Assembly (NCBI GenBank): GCA_964527735.1
Contig: CAZGPG010000005.1
Location: forward strand, 62,001-126,000
Source of the DNA: JBEBVQ01 sp964527735
Lineage (GTDB): Bacteria; Bacteroidota; Bacteroidia; Chitinophagales; Chitinophagaceae
Direction of reading: 5' to 3'
DNA length: 64,000 nt
Both the position numbers and the translations under genes were made by a program. The first letter of the stretch is position 1. Each line of letters starts with the position of its first letter. Under the pieces are notes generated by a model that saw nothing but the letters and a program-made list of their open reading frames with translations, did not search any database and was not told the DNA's origin. Shown in pieces: positions 34,406-42,141 of this stretch.

Positions 34406-36106
34406 ATGACAAAAATGAACAGATTTCTGAGAACGTTGAGACGGAGCGGCAGCTTTTTAGCCGGTGTTATTTCCATGACCGTGTTGTGCCTGTTTATCCA
34501 GGGGAAATCACCGGATTCCTATTTTGAAATTTCAAAAAACCTTGACATTTTCGCTTCTGTTTTCAAGGAGCTTAATACCTATTATGTAGACCCCATAGAG
34601 CCAGGCAAGCTGGTGAAGACAGGGGTGGACGCCATGCTGAACGAGCTGGACCCGTACACCAATTTCATTACCGAAGCTGATATTGAAGAGTACGAATTCC
34701 AGACGACGGGCCGGTACGGTGGTATCGGCGCTACCATGCGTAAGAAAGACGACCACGTGATTGTGGGAGATGTATACGAGAGCAGTCCTGCCCAGAAAGC
34801 CGGGCTTCGTCCCGGCGATGTGATCCTCCGGGTGGATGACCATCCGGTAGCCGATAAGTCCATATCGGATGTCAGTGTATTGCTGAAGGGGGCTCCGGGG
34901 ACGCAGGTGGTGCTGCGGGTTAGAGACGCATACGACGGCACAGAAGCAGACCGTATTGTAACGCGCGGCGAGATCGAGCTGTCCAGCGTGCCCTATGCAG
35001 GTCTGGTCGGGGCTGGCGAGCAGGTTGCCTTTGTGCGGCTTTCGCAGTTTACTCCCGGATGCGGACGGCTTGTGCGCCAGGCGCTCGACAGCCTGAAAGG
35101 GATACAGCCTGGTCTGAAGGCAGTTGTGCTGGATCTCCGCAATAACCCCGGCGGGCTATTGGATGAAGCAGTAAATGTATGTAATATTTTTATAGACCGT
35201 GGGCAGCTTGTGGTAAGCACTAAAGGAAAGGTCAAAGACTGGGATAAAGATTTCAAAACGACCGGCTCTGCCTGGGATACTAAAATACCTTTGGCGGTGT
35301 TGGTTAATCAGTCTTCGGCATCCGCCTCGGAGATTGTGGCCGGTACGGTGCAGGATCTCGACCGGGGTGTTGTCATTGGGAAACGTTCCTATGGTAAGGG
35401 GCTTGTCCAGACTACCCGTCCGCTGGGTTATAATGCTCGCCTCAAGCTTACCACGGCCAAATATTATACACCAAGTGGCCGTTGCATCCAGGCGCTTGAT
35501 TATGCGCACCGGAATGCTGATGGCAGCGTGGGTAATGTTCCCGATTCCCTGAAGGAAGCATATAAGACCAAAGGAGGCCGTAAGGTGTTGAGCGGAGGCG
35601 GGGTAGACCCCGATATTGAAGTGGTGCAGGAGCCAATCAGCAAGCTTTCCATCACCCTGTATACCAAAAATTACTTCTTTGATTATGCGACGCAATATGC
35701 CAAATCACATTCCGGGATTGCACCGGCAGGTGTATTTGCCCTGACCGACGCCGACTTTAATGAGTTTGTAAAATGGCTTGACGGAAAGGACTATGCGTAT
35801 AAAACGCAAACCGAAATTATTTTCGATTCTCTGAAAAGTACTGCCATACGGGAAAAATACTATGACGCAGCGGCTACTGCATTAAATGAGCTGCAGGTGA
35901 ATATTTCTCATGATAAGAAGCAGGATCTGTTAAAGCACCAGGAGGAAGTAACCCGCCTGCTGGAGCATGAGATCGTTTCGCGGTATTACTTCCAGAAAGG
36001 CCGTATACAACAAAGCCTGAAGAGCGATATGGAACTGAATAAAGCGCTGGAACTCCTGAATGACTCAGGGAAGTATTTTGCGCTTTTGAAGCCTGTACAG
36101 AATTGA
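34406..36106 (+). CDS. S41 family C-terminal processing peptidase
   Basis: A 566-residue periplasmic serine protease. The N-terminal signal anchor is FLAGVISMTVLCLFIQG. A PDZ domain spans about 90-175 (YGGIGATMRKKDDHVIVG, GLRPGDVILRVDDHPV). The S41 catalytic domain has LDLRNNPGGLLDEAVNV, the nucleophile in NQSSASASEIVAGTVQD and the general base Lys in SYGKGLVQTTRPL. A C-terminal helical region of about 150 residues follows, as in CtpA-type proteases. Start: ATG 34406 or ATG 34415 (MNRFLRTL). No processing partner is evident nearby. Confidence 0.94.
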   Translation: MTKMNRFLRTLRRSGSFLAGVISMTVLCLFIQGKSPDSYFEISKNLDIFASVFKELNTYYVDPIEPGKLVKTGVDAMLNELDPYTNFITEADIEEYEFQTTGRYGGIGATMRKKDDHVIVGDVYESSPAQKAGLRPGDVILRVDDHPVADKSISDVSVLLKGAPGTQVVLRVRDAYDGTEADRIVTRGEIELSSVPYAGLVGAGEQVAFVRLSQFTPGCGRLVRQALDSLKGIQPGLKAVVLDLRNNPGGLLDEAVNVCNIFIDRGQLVVSTKGKVKDWDKDFKTTGSAWDTKIPLAVLVNQSSASASEIVAGTVQDLDRGVVIGKRSYGKGLVQTTRPLGYNARLKLTTAKYYTPSGRCIQALDYAHRNADGSVGNVPDSLKEAYKTKGGRKVLSGGGVDPDIEVVQEPISKLSITLYTKNYFFDYATQYAKSHSGIAPAGVFALTDADFNEFVKWLDGKDYAYKTQTEIIFDSLKSTAIREKYYDAAATALNELQVNISHDKKQDLLKHQEEVTRLLEHEIVSRYYFQKGRIQQSLKSDMELNKALELLNDSGKYFALLKPVQN

Positions 36107-36169
36107 ATTATGAATTATGAGTGATGAACGATGAGTTAATTCATTCATCACTCATAATTCATAATTCAA
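36103..36169. repeat. Inverted repeat with 26-bp perfect arms between convergent genes
   Basis: TTGAATTATGAATTATGAGTGATGAA (36103-36128) and its exact complement (36144-36169) flank a 15-nt spacer. The left arm covers the S41 gene stop (TGA 36104-36106). The right arm overlaps the last codons of the GH3-family gene. AT-rich arms make a two-way terminator plausible, though there is no long T-tract. Confidence 0.85.
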
Positions 36170-37648
36170 CAATGCATCGGCGATCCCCCGGTCATTACTA
36201 AGCCGGGGTACTTTATTCTGCCCGCCCAGTTTACCCACAGATTTCATATATTCAATAAATGCATCCGGTTGCAATTCCCGGATCCTGAGTGGCTGCAGGA
36301 TGCCCCCGCTGACCAGGTCATTGTAATAAATGTTCTTTTGCCTTAAATGATCGTCTGCCGTGCGGGCAAATGCCTGCATATCAGCGGGCTTTTTCCGGAA
36401 GGCGACAAACCATTCGTGATAGGGCAGCTCTCCGTTTGTCTGGATCTGCGGCGCTACGGTAAATTCTGCAATATGGGCATCGTGCAGTTGGGCGGCACGG
36501 AGCATGGCAGATTCTACCTCTTCGCCGATCACATGTTCGCCGAAAGCTGAAATAAAATGCTTGATCCGGCCCGTTACGACCAGGCGGTATGGATCCGTAC
36601 TGACAAACCGTACGGTGTCGCCTATATTATATCCCCACAATCCGGCGTTGCTATTGATGATCAGGGCATAGTTTTCTCCGGTTTTCACTTCTGCGAGCGA
36701 AAGCCGGGTTGGATGCTCATTGAATATTTCTCCGGCCGGGACAAATTCAAAAAAGATTCCGGAGTCTGTATTCAGCAGCAGTCCTTCTTCGCTGAGCGTA
36801 TCCTGGAAGGCAAAAAAACCTTCGGATGCCGGGTATGTTTCGATCGTATCAACAGATTGCCCCAGGCTGTCGAAAAGCTTTGCCTTGTACGGCTCAAAGT
36901 TCACGCCGCCATGGACGACCACCTGCAACCTGGGGAATAACTCTCTGATCTTTTTCTGATCGCTTTTTGCCTGGAGCCAGTCAAAATACATCTGTATCCA
37001 GGGTGGAATCCCGCTGATGAGTGTCATATTCTGGCTGATGGTTTCCTGCACGATTTTTTCCAGCTTGGTTTCCCAGTCTTCGATGCAGTTGGTGGCGTAC
37101 GACGGCAGCTGGTTTGTGCGCAGGTACCCCGGTACAAAATGATTGACAATGCCGCTCAGCCGTCCGGTAGGGATGCCGCCAACACGTTCCAGTTCCGGTG
37201 AGCCGGAGAGAAAGATCATTTTTCCGTCGGCAAAAGCCGTGTTACCGCTTTCAACCATATAGCATAGCAGCGCGTTTTTGGCAGTGTCTATATGGTTGTG
37301 AATAGAATCTTTGGTAATTGGGATGTATTTAACGCCGCTTGTTGTGCCGGATGTTTTGGCAAAATACATGGGTTTGCCTTTCCACAGCACATCCATTTTG
37401 CCGTCTTTTATTTCCTCAATATACGGCCGGAACCCCTCATAGTCCTGTACCGGTATCGCCCGGCGGTATTCATCGTACGTTTTGATATCCTGCATGTGGT
37501 GCTTTTTGCCAAAGGAGGTTTTGAGGCCCGCTTTCAGTAATAGCTGCAGGATCGCCTGCTGGTCAGAAACCGCATTGGCCATTGCTTTCCGTATACGCTT
37601 GTGGACGATGGCGGCATACGGTTTGGCAAGGAATGATTTGATCTTCAT
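36152..37648 (-). CDS. GH3 auxin-responsive promoter family protein
   Basis: A 498-residue member of the GH3 branch of the ANL adenylate-forming superfamily. Conserved points are YFAKTSGTTSGVKYIPIT (ATP motif), TYPASEGFFAFQDT, GLWGYNIGDTVRFV, the hinge VVTGRIKHFISAFGEHV and a compact C-terminal lid. Plant GH3 enzymes join amino acids to acyl acids. Bacterial members are frequent in Bacteroidota but their substrate is unknown. The length is normal. Convergent with the S41 protease gene, whose end shares an inverted repeat with this gene. Confidence 0.92.
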   Translation of the reverse strand: MKIKSFLAKPYAAIVHKRIRKAMANAVSDQQAILQLLLKAGLKTSFGKKHHMQDIKTYDEYRRAIPVQDYEGFRPYIEEIKDGKMDVLWKGKPMYFAKTSGTTSGVKYIPITKDSIHNHIDTAKNALLCYMVESGNTAFADGKMIFLSGSPELERVGGIPTGRLSGIVNHFVPGYLRTNQLPSYATNCIEDWETKLEKIVQETISQNMTLISGIPPWIQMYFDWLQAKSDQKKIRELFPRLQVVVHGGVNFEPYKAKLFDSLGQSVDTIETYPASEGFFAFQDTLSEEGLLLNTDSGIFFEFVPAGEIFNEHPTRLSLAEVKTGENYALIINSNAGLWGYNIGDTVRFVSTDPYRLVVTGRIKHFISAFGEHVIGEEVESAMLRAAQLHDAHIAEFTVAPQIQTNGELPYHEWFVAFRKKPADMQAFARTADDHLRQKNIYYNDLVSGGILQPLRIRELQPDAFIEYMKSVGKLGGQNKVPRLSNDRGIADALLNYEL

Positions 37649-37800
37649 ACCGGCAGTAAAAAGTGAATGACAAATGTAGACAATTAGGCGTTTAGGAGTA
37701 TCGTTTTCATGATAGGGATGTATTTTGTAATGTCAGATTATCAGAGTGATTAAACTTACGTAGCTTCGCACGGCAAATTTTATTACATAAGTTTTCAGTT

Positions 37801-39069
37801 ATGATTGCACAGAAGATCTCAATGAGTCCGGAAGGTAAGCTCGTAGTGCCGGATGTTCCCGTTGTCCCGTTTATAGAAGGTGATGGCATCGGTCCGGATG
37901 TCTGGCGTGCCAGTAAAATGGTGCTGGATGCTGCTGTCGAAAAATGTTACCAGGGGAAACGGAGGATCGAATGGAGGGAGATCCTTGCCGGGGAAAAGGC
38001 ATTCAACCAGACCGGTGAATGGCTGCCGGCCGAAACGCTTGCCACCGCCAGGGAATACCTTGTGTCGATCAAAGGCCCGCTGACCACACCGGTCGGAGGT
38101 GGTATACGTTCTTTAAATGTTGCATTGCGCCAGGAGCTGGATCTGTACGTTTGCCTGCGGCCCGTTCACTGGTTTCCCGGAGTGCCTTCTCCTGTCCGTC
38201 ATCCGGAGCATGTTGATATGGTGATCTTCCGGGAGAATACGGAAGATATATATGCAGGTATCGAGTTTCATTACGAAAGCCCGGAAGCAAAGCAGTTGTA
38301 CCAGTTTCTCAAAGGTCTTGGCGCCGGGAGCAAGGTGCGTTTCCCCGAAACTTCGTCCTTTGGCATCAAGCCGGTTTCCCGTGAGGGATCCGAGCGGCTG
38401 ATCCGTGCCGCCATACAATATGCGCTGGATAACCGCCGGCCTTCCGTGACGCTGGTGCACAAAGGCAATATCATGAAATTTACCGAAGGTGGCTTTAAAA
38501 GCTGGGGATATGAAGTAGCGGCACGGGAATTCGGCGACAGGGTGTATACATGGGAGCAATGGGAAGCTACCAAAAAGGCGCAGGGTGAAGAAGATGCTAA
38601 CCAGGAGATGAAGCTGGCGGTTGCCGAAGGCAAGCTGATCATTAAAGATGTGATAGCAGATAATTTTTTGCAGCAAATACTCCTGGCGCCGAGGGATTTT
38701 TCTGTGGTAGCCACGCTTAACCTGAACGGCGATTATATTTCCGACGCATTGGCAGCGGCTGTCGGCGGTATCGGTATTGCTCCCGGAGCCAATATCAATT
38801 ACCAGACGGGGCATGCGGTATTTGAAGCCACACATGGCACGGCGCCGCGCTTCGCCAATACAGATAGCATGAATCCTTCTTCGCTGCTGCTGAGCGGGGT
38901 TATGATGCTGCAGTATATGGGCTGGCACGAAGCCGCAGATTGTATTACGGAATCGTTGCGTACCACCATTATGCGGAAGCGGGTGACTATTGATTTCTAC
39001 AACCTGATGTATGACGCTACGCTGCTGAAAACGAGTGAATTTGGAGTAGAGCTGGTGAAAAATCTGTGA
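37801..39069 (+). CDS. icd: Isocitrate dehydrogenase (NADP-dependent)
   Basis: A 422-residue beta-decarboxylating dehydrogenase of the TCA cycle. Diagnostic residues are the substrate motif around RSLNVALRQELDLYVCLRPV, VIFRENTEDIYAGIEF, the catalytic Tyr/Lys region LVHKGNIMKFTEGGF and the metal site near LNLNGDYISDALAA. ATHGTAPRFAN leads into the coenzyme loop. The size fits the E. coli-type homodimeric enzyme. Transcribed alone. A run CCGGAATGCCGTTTTTT just after the stop may act as a weak terminator. Confidence 0.94.
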   Translation: MIAQKISMSPEGKLVVPDVPVVPFIEGDGIGPDVWRASKMVLDAAVEKCYQGKRRIEWREILAGEKAFNQTGEWLPAETLATAREYLVSIKGPLTTPVGGGIRSLNVALRQELDLYVCLRPVHWFPGVPSPVRHPEHVDMVIFRENTEDIYAGIEFHYESPEAKQLYQFLKGLGAGSKVRFPETSSFGIKPVSREGSERLIRAAIQYALDNRRPSVTLVHKGNIMKFTEGGFKSWGYEVAAREFGDRVYTWEQWEATKKAQGEEDANQEMKLAVAEGKLIIKDVIADNFLQQILLAPRDFSVVATLNLNGDYISDALAAAVGGIGIAPGANINYQTGHAVFEATHGTAPRFANTDSMNPSSLLLSGVMMLQYMGWHEAADCITESLRTTIMRKRVTIDFYNLMYDATLLKTSEFGVELVKNL

Positions 39070-39177
39070 GAAAGCAGCGAGTGCAGCCGGAATGCCGTTT
39101 TTTGATACCGGATAAGGTTCTTCGATAGTATTTGTATTTTTGCCGGTGCATTACCGGTGCGGTTAAACAATAAATTC

Positions 39178-39609
39178 GTGAACCTGCCATACAGATATAT
39201 ATTACTTGCCCTGATGTTGCTGTTAGCCCTTAACGGCAGCGCGCAACAGTATGTGCGTTTGTCGAAAGATACATCCGGTGTGGTTATCTATGGCGATCCC
39301 CGTTTGCCAATTCTTACCAAGAAACGCTCGCCGGGGCCGGCTATCCGTTCGGGGCATGGATACCGGGTGCAGATATACAGCGGTAATGACCGCAGTGAGG
39401 CTACCCGGATCAAGACAGATTTCATGCACCGGTTCCCCGGAATACGTACTTATATGACTTATGTACAGCCTCAGTTCCGGGTTAAAGTAGGCGATTACAG
39501 CAACCGGCAGGAAGCCGCAAAGATGTACCGGCAGGTCAATTCCATATACAATCCGTGCATGATCGTGCCGGATATTGTAGAAATAAATACCCTAAGAGAT
39601 GATCAATAA
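39178..39609 (+). CDS. SPOR domain protein
   Basis: A 143-residue exported protein from GTG 39178 (MNLPYRYILLALMLLLALNG, signal peptide to about GSAQQ). An alternative GTG at 39157 adds seven residues. The second half is a SPOR domain: GYRVQIYSGNDRSEATRIKT, then FRVKVGDYSNRQEAAKMYRQ and a final NPCMIVPDIVEI. SPOR domains bind denuded peptidoglycan at division sites. The stop overlaps the next ATG region by 11 bp (39599-39609), so translation of the two is probably coupled. A TATTTTTG box at 39135-39142 is a possible -7 element. Confidence 0.88.
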   Translation: MNLPYRYILLALMLLLALNGSAQQYVRLSKDTSGVVIYGDPRLPILTKKRSPGPAIRSGHGYRVQIYSGNDRSEATRIKTDFMHRFPGIRTYMTYVQPQFRVKVGDYSNRQEAAKMYRQVNSIYNPCMIVPDIVEINTLRDDQ

Positions 39610-40780
39610 CATCCGGGAAAAGGCAGAGCAGTACTTCCCCGAAATACAGGCGATCCGTCATCATATTCACTCTCATCCCGAGCTTTCATTCCAGGAGCAC
39701 CAGACTGCCGCTTTCGTGATACGGAAGTTGGAAGAATACGGCATACCATACCAGTCGGGCATTGCCGGTACCGGTATCGTGGGGCTGATAGAAGGGAAGA
39801 ACCCGGGGAAGCGCTGCGTGGCGCTACGCTCCGAGCTGGATGCGCTGCCGATACTGGAAGCCAACGATGTGCCTTACCGTTCGCAGCACGATGGCGTGAT
39901 GCATGCCTGCGGGCACGATGCCCATACTTCCTGCCTGCTCGGTGCCGCCCGGATATTGAATGAATTGAAAGATCAGTGGGAAGGAACGGTGAAGCTGATC
40001 TTCCAGCCGGGAGAAGAAAAACATCCCGGCGGCGCCAGCCTGATGATCGCTGCCGGTGTATTGGAATCTCCCCGTCCGGATGCCATCATTGCCCTCCATG
40101 TATATCCGAATATGCCCGGCGGTACGGTTGGTTTCCGCTCCGGACAGTATATGGCAAGCACCGATGAGATTTATATAGCCATAGAAGGAAAGGGAGGACA
40201 TGCCGCTTTGCCGCACACTACAGTCGATCCGGTAGCGATCGCAGCCCAGGTCATCATAAACCTCCAGCAGATCGTATCCCGTAAAGCCAACCCCATCATC
40301 CCGACCGTACTCAGCTTCGGGCGCATCAGCGGCGGGCATGTAAATAATGTAATACCGGACAGAGTGGAAGTGGATGGTACTTTCCGTACGATGGACGAGC
40401 AATGGCGGCGGCAGGCGCACCAGTGGATCCACGAGATCGTACATCATACCTGCGCTGCCTATGGTGCAAAAGGAACAATTGACATTCCCAAAGGTTACCC
40501 ATCATTGTTCAACGATCCGGCACTTACCGGACAGGCGGAAGGCTGGGCACGGATATTTCTCGGGGAGGATCATGTAAAGCAGCTTGACCTCCGCATGACG
40601 GCAGATGATTTTGCTTTTTATTCCCAGCAGATCCCCGGATGCTTTTTCCGGCTCGGCACAAACCGTAATAACGAAGGTTTTACGGCCTCAGTGCATAATG
40701 CGCATTTTGACATTGACGAGTCTGCGCTTAAAACAGGCGTCGGCTTAATGGCCTGGCTCGCTGTGCAGGCCTTGTCCTGA
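39599..40780 (+). CDS. M20D family amidohydrolase (aminoacylase/IAA-amino-acid hydrolase-like)
   Basis: A 393-residue metal-dependent hydrolase. It shows IRHHIHSHPELSFQEHQTA, MHACGHDAHTSCLLGAA (metal ligands), FQPGEEKHPGGASLMI (catalytic Glu), the dimerisation insert GKGGHAALPHTTVDPV and the C-terminal metal site near FRLGTNRNNEGFT and VHNAHFDIDE. The M20D group removes acyl or amino-acid groups from amides (hippurate, N-acetyl amino acids). The substrate here cannot be fixed. It overlaps the SPOR gene start-to-stop and its 3' end overlaps the convergent lipase gene by 36 bp. Confidence 0.94.
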   Translation: MINNIREKAEQYFPEIQAIRHHIHSHPELSFQEHQTAAFVIRKLEEYGIPYQSGIAGTGIVGLIEGKNPGKRCVALRSELDALPILEANDVPYRSQHDGVMHACGHDAHTSCLLGAARILNELKDQWEGTVKLIFQPGEEKHPGGASLMIAAGVLESPRPDAIIALHVYPNMPGGTVGFRSGQYMASTDEIYIAIEGKGGHAALPHTTVDPVAIAAQVIINLQQIVSRKANPIIPTVLSFGRISGGHVNNVIPDRVEVDGTFRTMDEQWRRQAHQWIHEIVHHTCAAYGAKGTIDIPKGYPSLFNDPALTGQAEGWARIFLGEDHVKQLDLRMTADDFAFYSQQIPGCFFRLGTNRNNEGFTASVHNAHFDIDESALKTGVGLMAWLAVQALS

Positions 40781-41881
40781 TTGGTCTGGCAGAGAGGCCG
40801 GCAGCTTTTCTGCAAGGTAGAGATAAGCGGGATGGAGGTGATGCCTGAATGTTTTTTGAGGATCGTCGGGAAATACTTTGTAATAAGCATCATCAGCAAA
40901 CAGAACAACAATATTGCCGGTACGTACGTAATGATTGCTGTTATAATACACCGGCGGGATCAGCTCATGTAGTGATTTCCGTACCAGGCCGGAGGTATAT
41001 TTACCGAAGTATTTCTGATAATTTCGTTGGGTCTTGCGTGCCGGCTTGTCCAGTTGATTGTACATACGCCTCAGGGCAATATTCTTTGGGAATTTTTGTT
41101 GCCGGATAGCCTGCCTGGCGTGCATAAAGGGATTAATGCGCGCCATGTCGTCCACGGTTTGGACGGATACGGGAACTTCGGGAACCCAGTCGGCGGAATT
41201 GACCACATTGTATGCCCAGCCTCCCTGTGTAAGCATCTCATATTCGTAAGCAAACTGCAGGTTGCCGGGTTTTGGCGCAGCGCTGCAATAGGTTTTCATC
41301 CGTATATCCTGCGGTAATTCCTGATTTCGCTGCCGGTGATACAGGTACGATGTAAGCAGATAGGCTATCGCCCCACCCTGGCTATGTCCTGTAATGATAA
41401 AATTGCGTATGCCTGCCTGGTAACAGGAATCTATTTTGGATACTACGTCTTTTGCAAGGAATCCCGTACTGATGAGCCAGCCTGTATGTACAGCCGCCCG
41501 TGGATCTTTTGCACATTCGTAGACGAAGCTGTCATGCCCGTTCAGCTTCAGCGTTCCTTTTGCCGGTACCATAGCCGCATAGAAATTGGCCAGCCAGCTT
41601 ATGCTGTTCGCAGTGGTCCCCCGGATACTGATGACGGCAACAGATTGATCGCTTATCCACAGATCCCAGCAATTGTCCAGGCCTGAAACAGACGAACGGT
41701 AAACGAAATGGTAATCTTCCGGCGCAGGAATCTGCTCGAAATACGAAGAATCCCCGAAACGTGCTGTAATCTTCGCCATTGCCAGGTATTCAGATTTGTC
41801 AAAGCCGGGTTTGAGCTGGGCTATGGCTGTGCCCGCGATCATCCACGTAGCAACCAGTAAAAGCAATAATCTTTGCAACAT
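40745..41881 (-). CDS. Lipase (class 3) family protein, exported
   Basis: A 378-residue alpha/beta hydrolase. A signal peptide (MLQRLLLLLVATWMIAGTAIA) is followed by the class-3 lipase core: ISIRGTTANSISWLANFYA (oxyanion strand), the nucleophile elbow FIITGHSQGGAIAYLL (Ser about 185) and a putative acid in NSADWVPEVP. The C-terminal 100 residues are unassigned. Probably a periplasmic or secreted esterase. Its last 36 bp overlap the convergent M20D gene, an unusually long overlap for two intact genes. Confidence 0.9.
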   Translation of the reverse strand: MLQRLLLLLVATWMIAGTAIAQLKPGFDKSEYLAMAKITARFGDSSYFEQIPAPEDYHFVYRSSVSGLDNCWDLWISDQSVAVISIRGTTANSISWLANFYAAMVPAKGTLKLNGHDSFVYECAKDPRAAVHTGWLISTGFLAKDVVSKIDSCYQAGIRNFIITGHSQGGAIAYLLTSYLYHRQRNQELPQDIRMKTYCSAAPKPGNLQFAYEYEMLTQGGWAYNVVNSADWVPEVPVSVQTVDDMARINPFMHARQAIRQQKFPKNIALRRMYNQLDKPARKTQRNYQKYFGKYTSGLVRKSLHELIPPVYYNSNHYVRTGNIVVLFADDAYYKVFPDDPQKTFRHHLHPAYLYLAEKLPASLPDQSGQGLHSEPGH

Positions 41882-42141
41882 CAGTTGTTGATTTGAAAAT
41901 TCGGGAATTTGAAAATGAGGAAATGTACAAGTTCATTTTCTCATTTTCAAATTCCCGATTGGATCGGTTATCGCCCGGATAAAAAGTATATGTAGATAAA
42001 TGTACAGAAAAGCAATTTTACAACTTGATTTTTATTAAGCTGAATGACGGATATATTTTCCCTTTTGATAAAAGCGTCGAATATGATTAATTTGCAGCCG
42101 TTTTAATGATCTTAACCACGCATAATCATTCTATATCCCTG
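41882..42141. other. Divergent intergenic region between lipase and pyruvate carboxylase genes
   Basis: This region holds a perfect inverted repeat at 41901-41958 near the lipase start. The pyruvate carboxylase promoter should lie in the AT-rich half (about 42000-42100). GATTAATTTGCA near 42083 is one base off TAnnTTTG, so I call no promoter. Confidence 0.4.
41901..41958. repeat. Inverted repeat built from the AATTTGAAAATG unit
   Basis: TCGGGAATTTGAAAATGA (41901-41918) is exactly complementary to TCATTTTCAAATTCCCGA (41941-41958). The pairing continues inward with one mismatch (GAGGAAATG with CATTTTCTC), leaving an 8-nt loop. Its unit matches the dispersed AT-rich family at 10165, 14217 and 25914. 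It is 20 bp upstream of the lipase ATG. Confidence 0.8.

Noticed and set aside
39101..39142. TTTG at 39101 with TATTTTTG at 39135 as a full promoter
   Set aside because: The spacer is 30 bp, far from the usual 19-21. Only the -7 box is mentioned.
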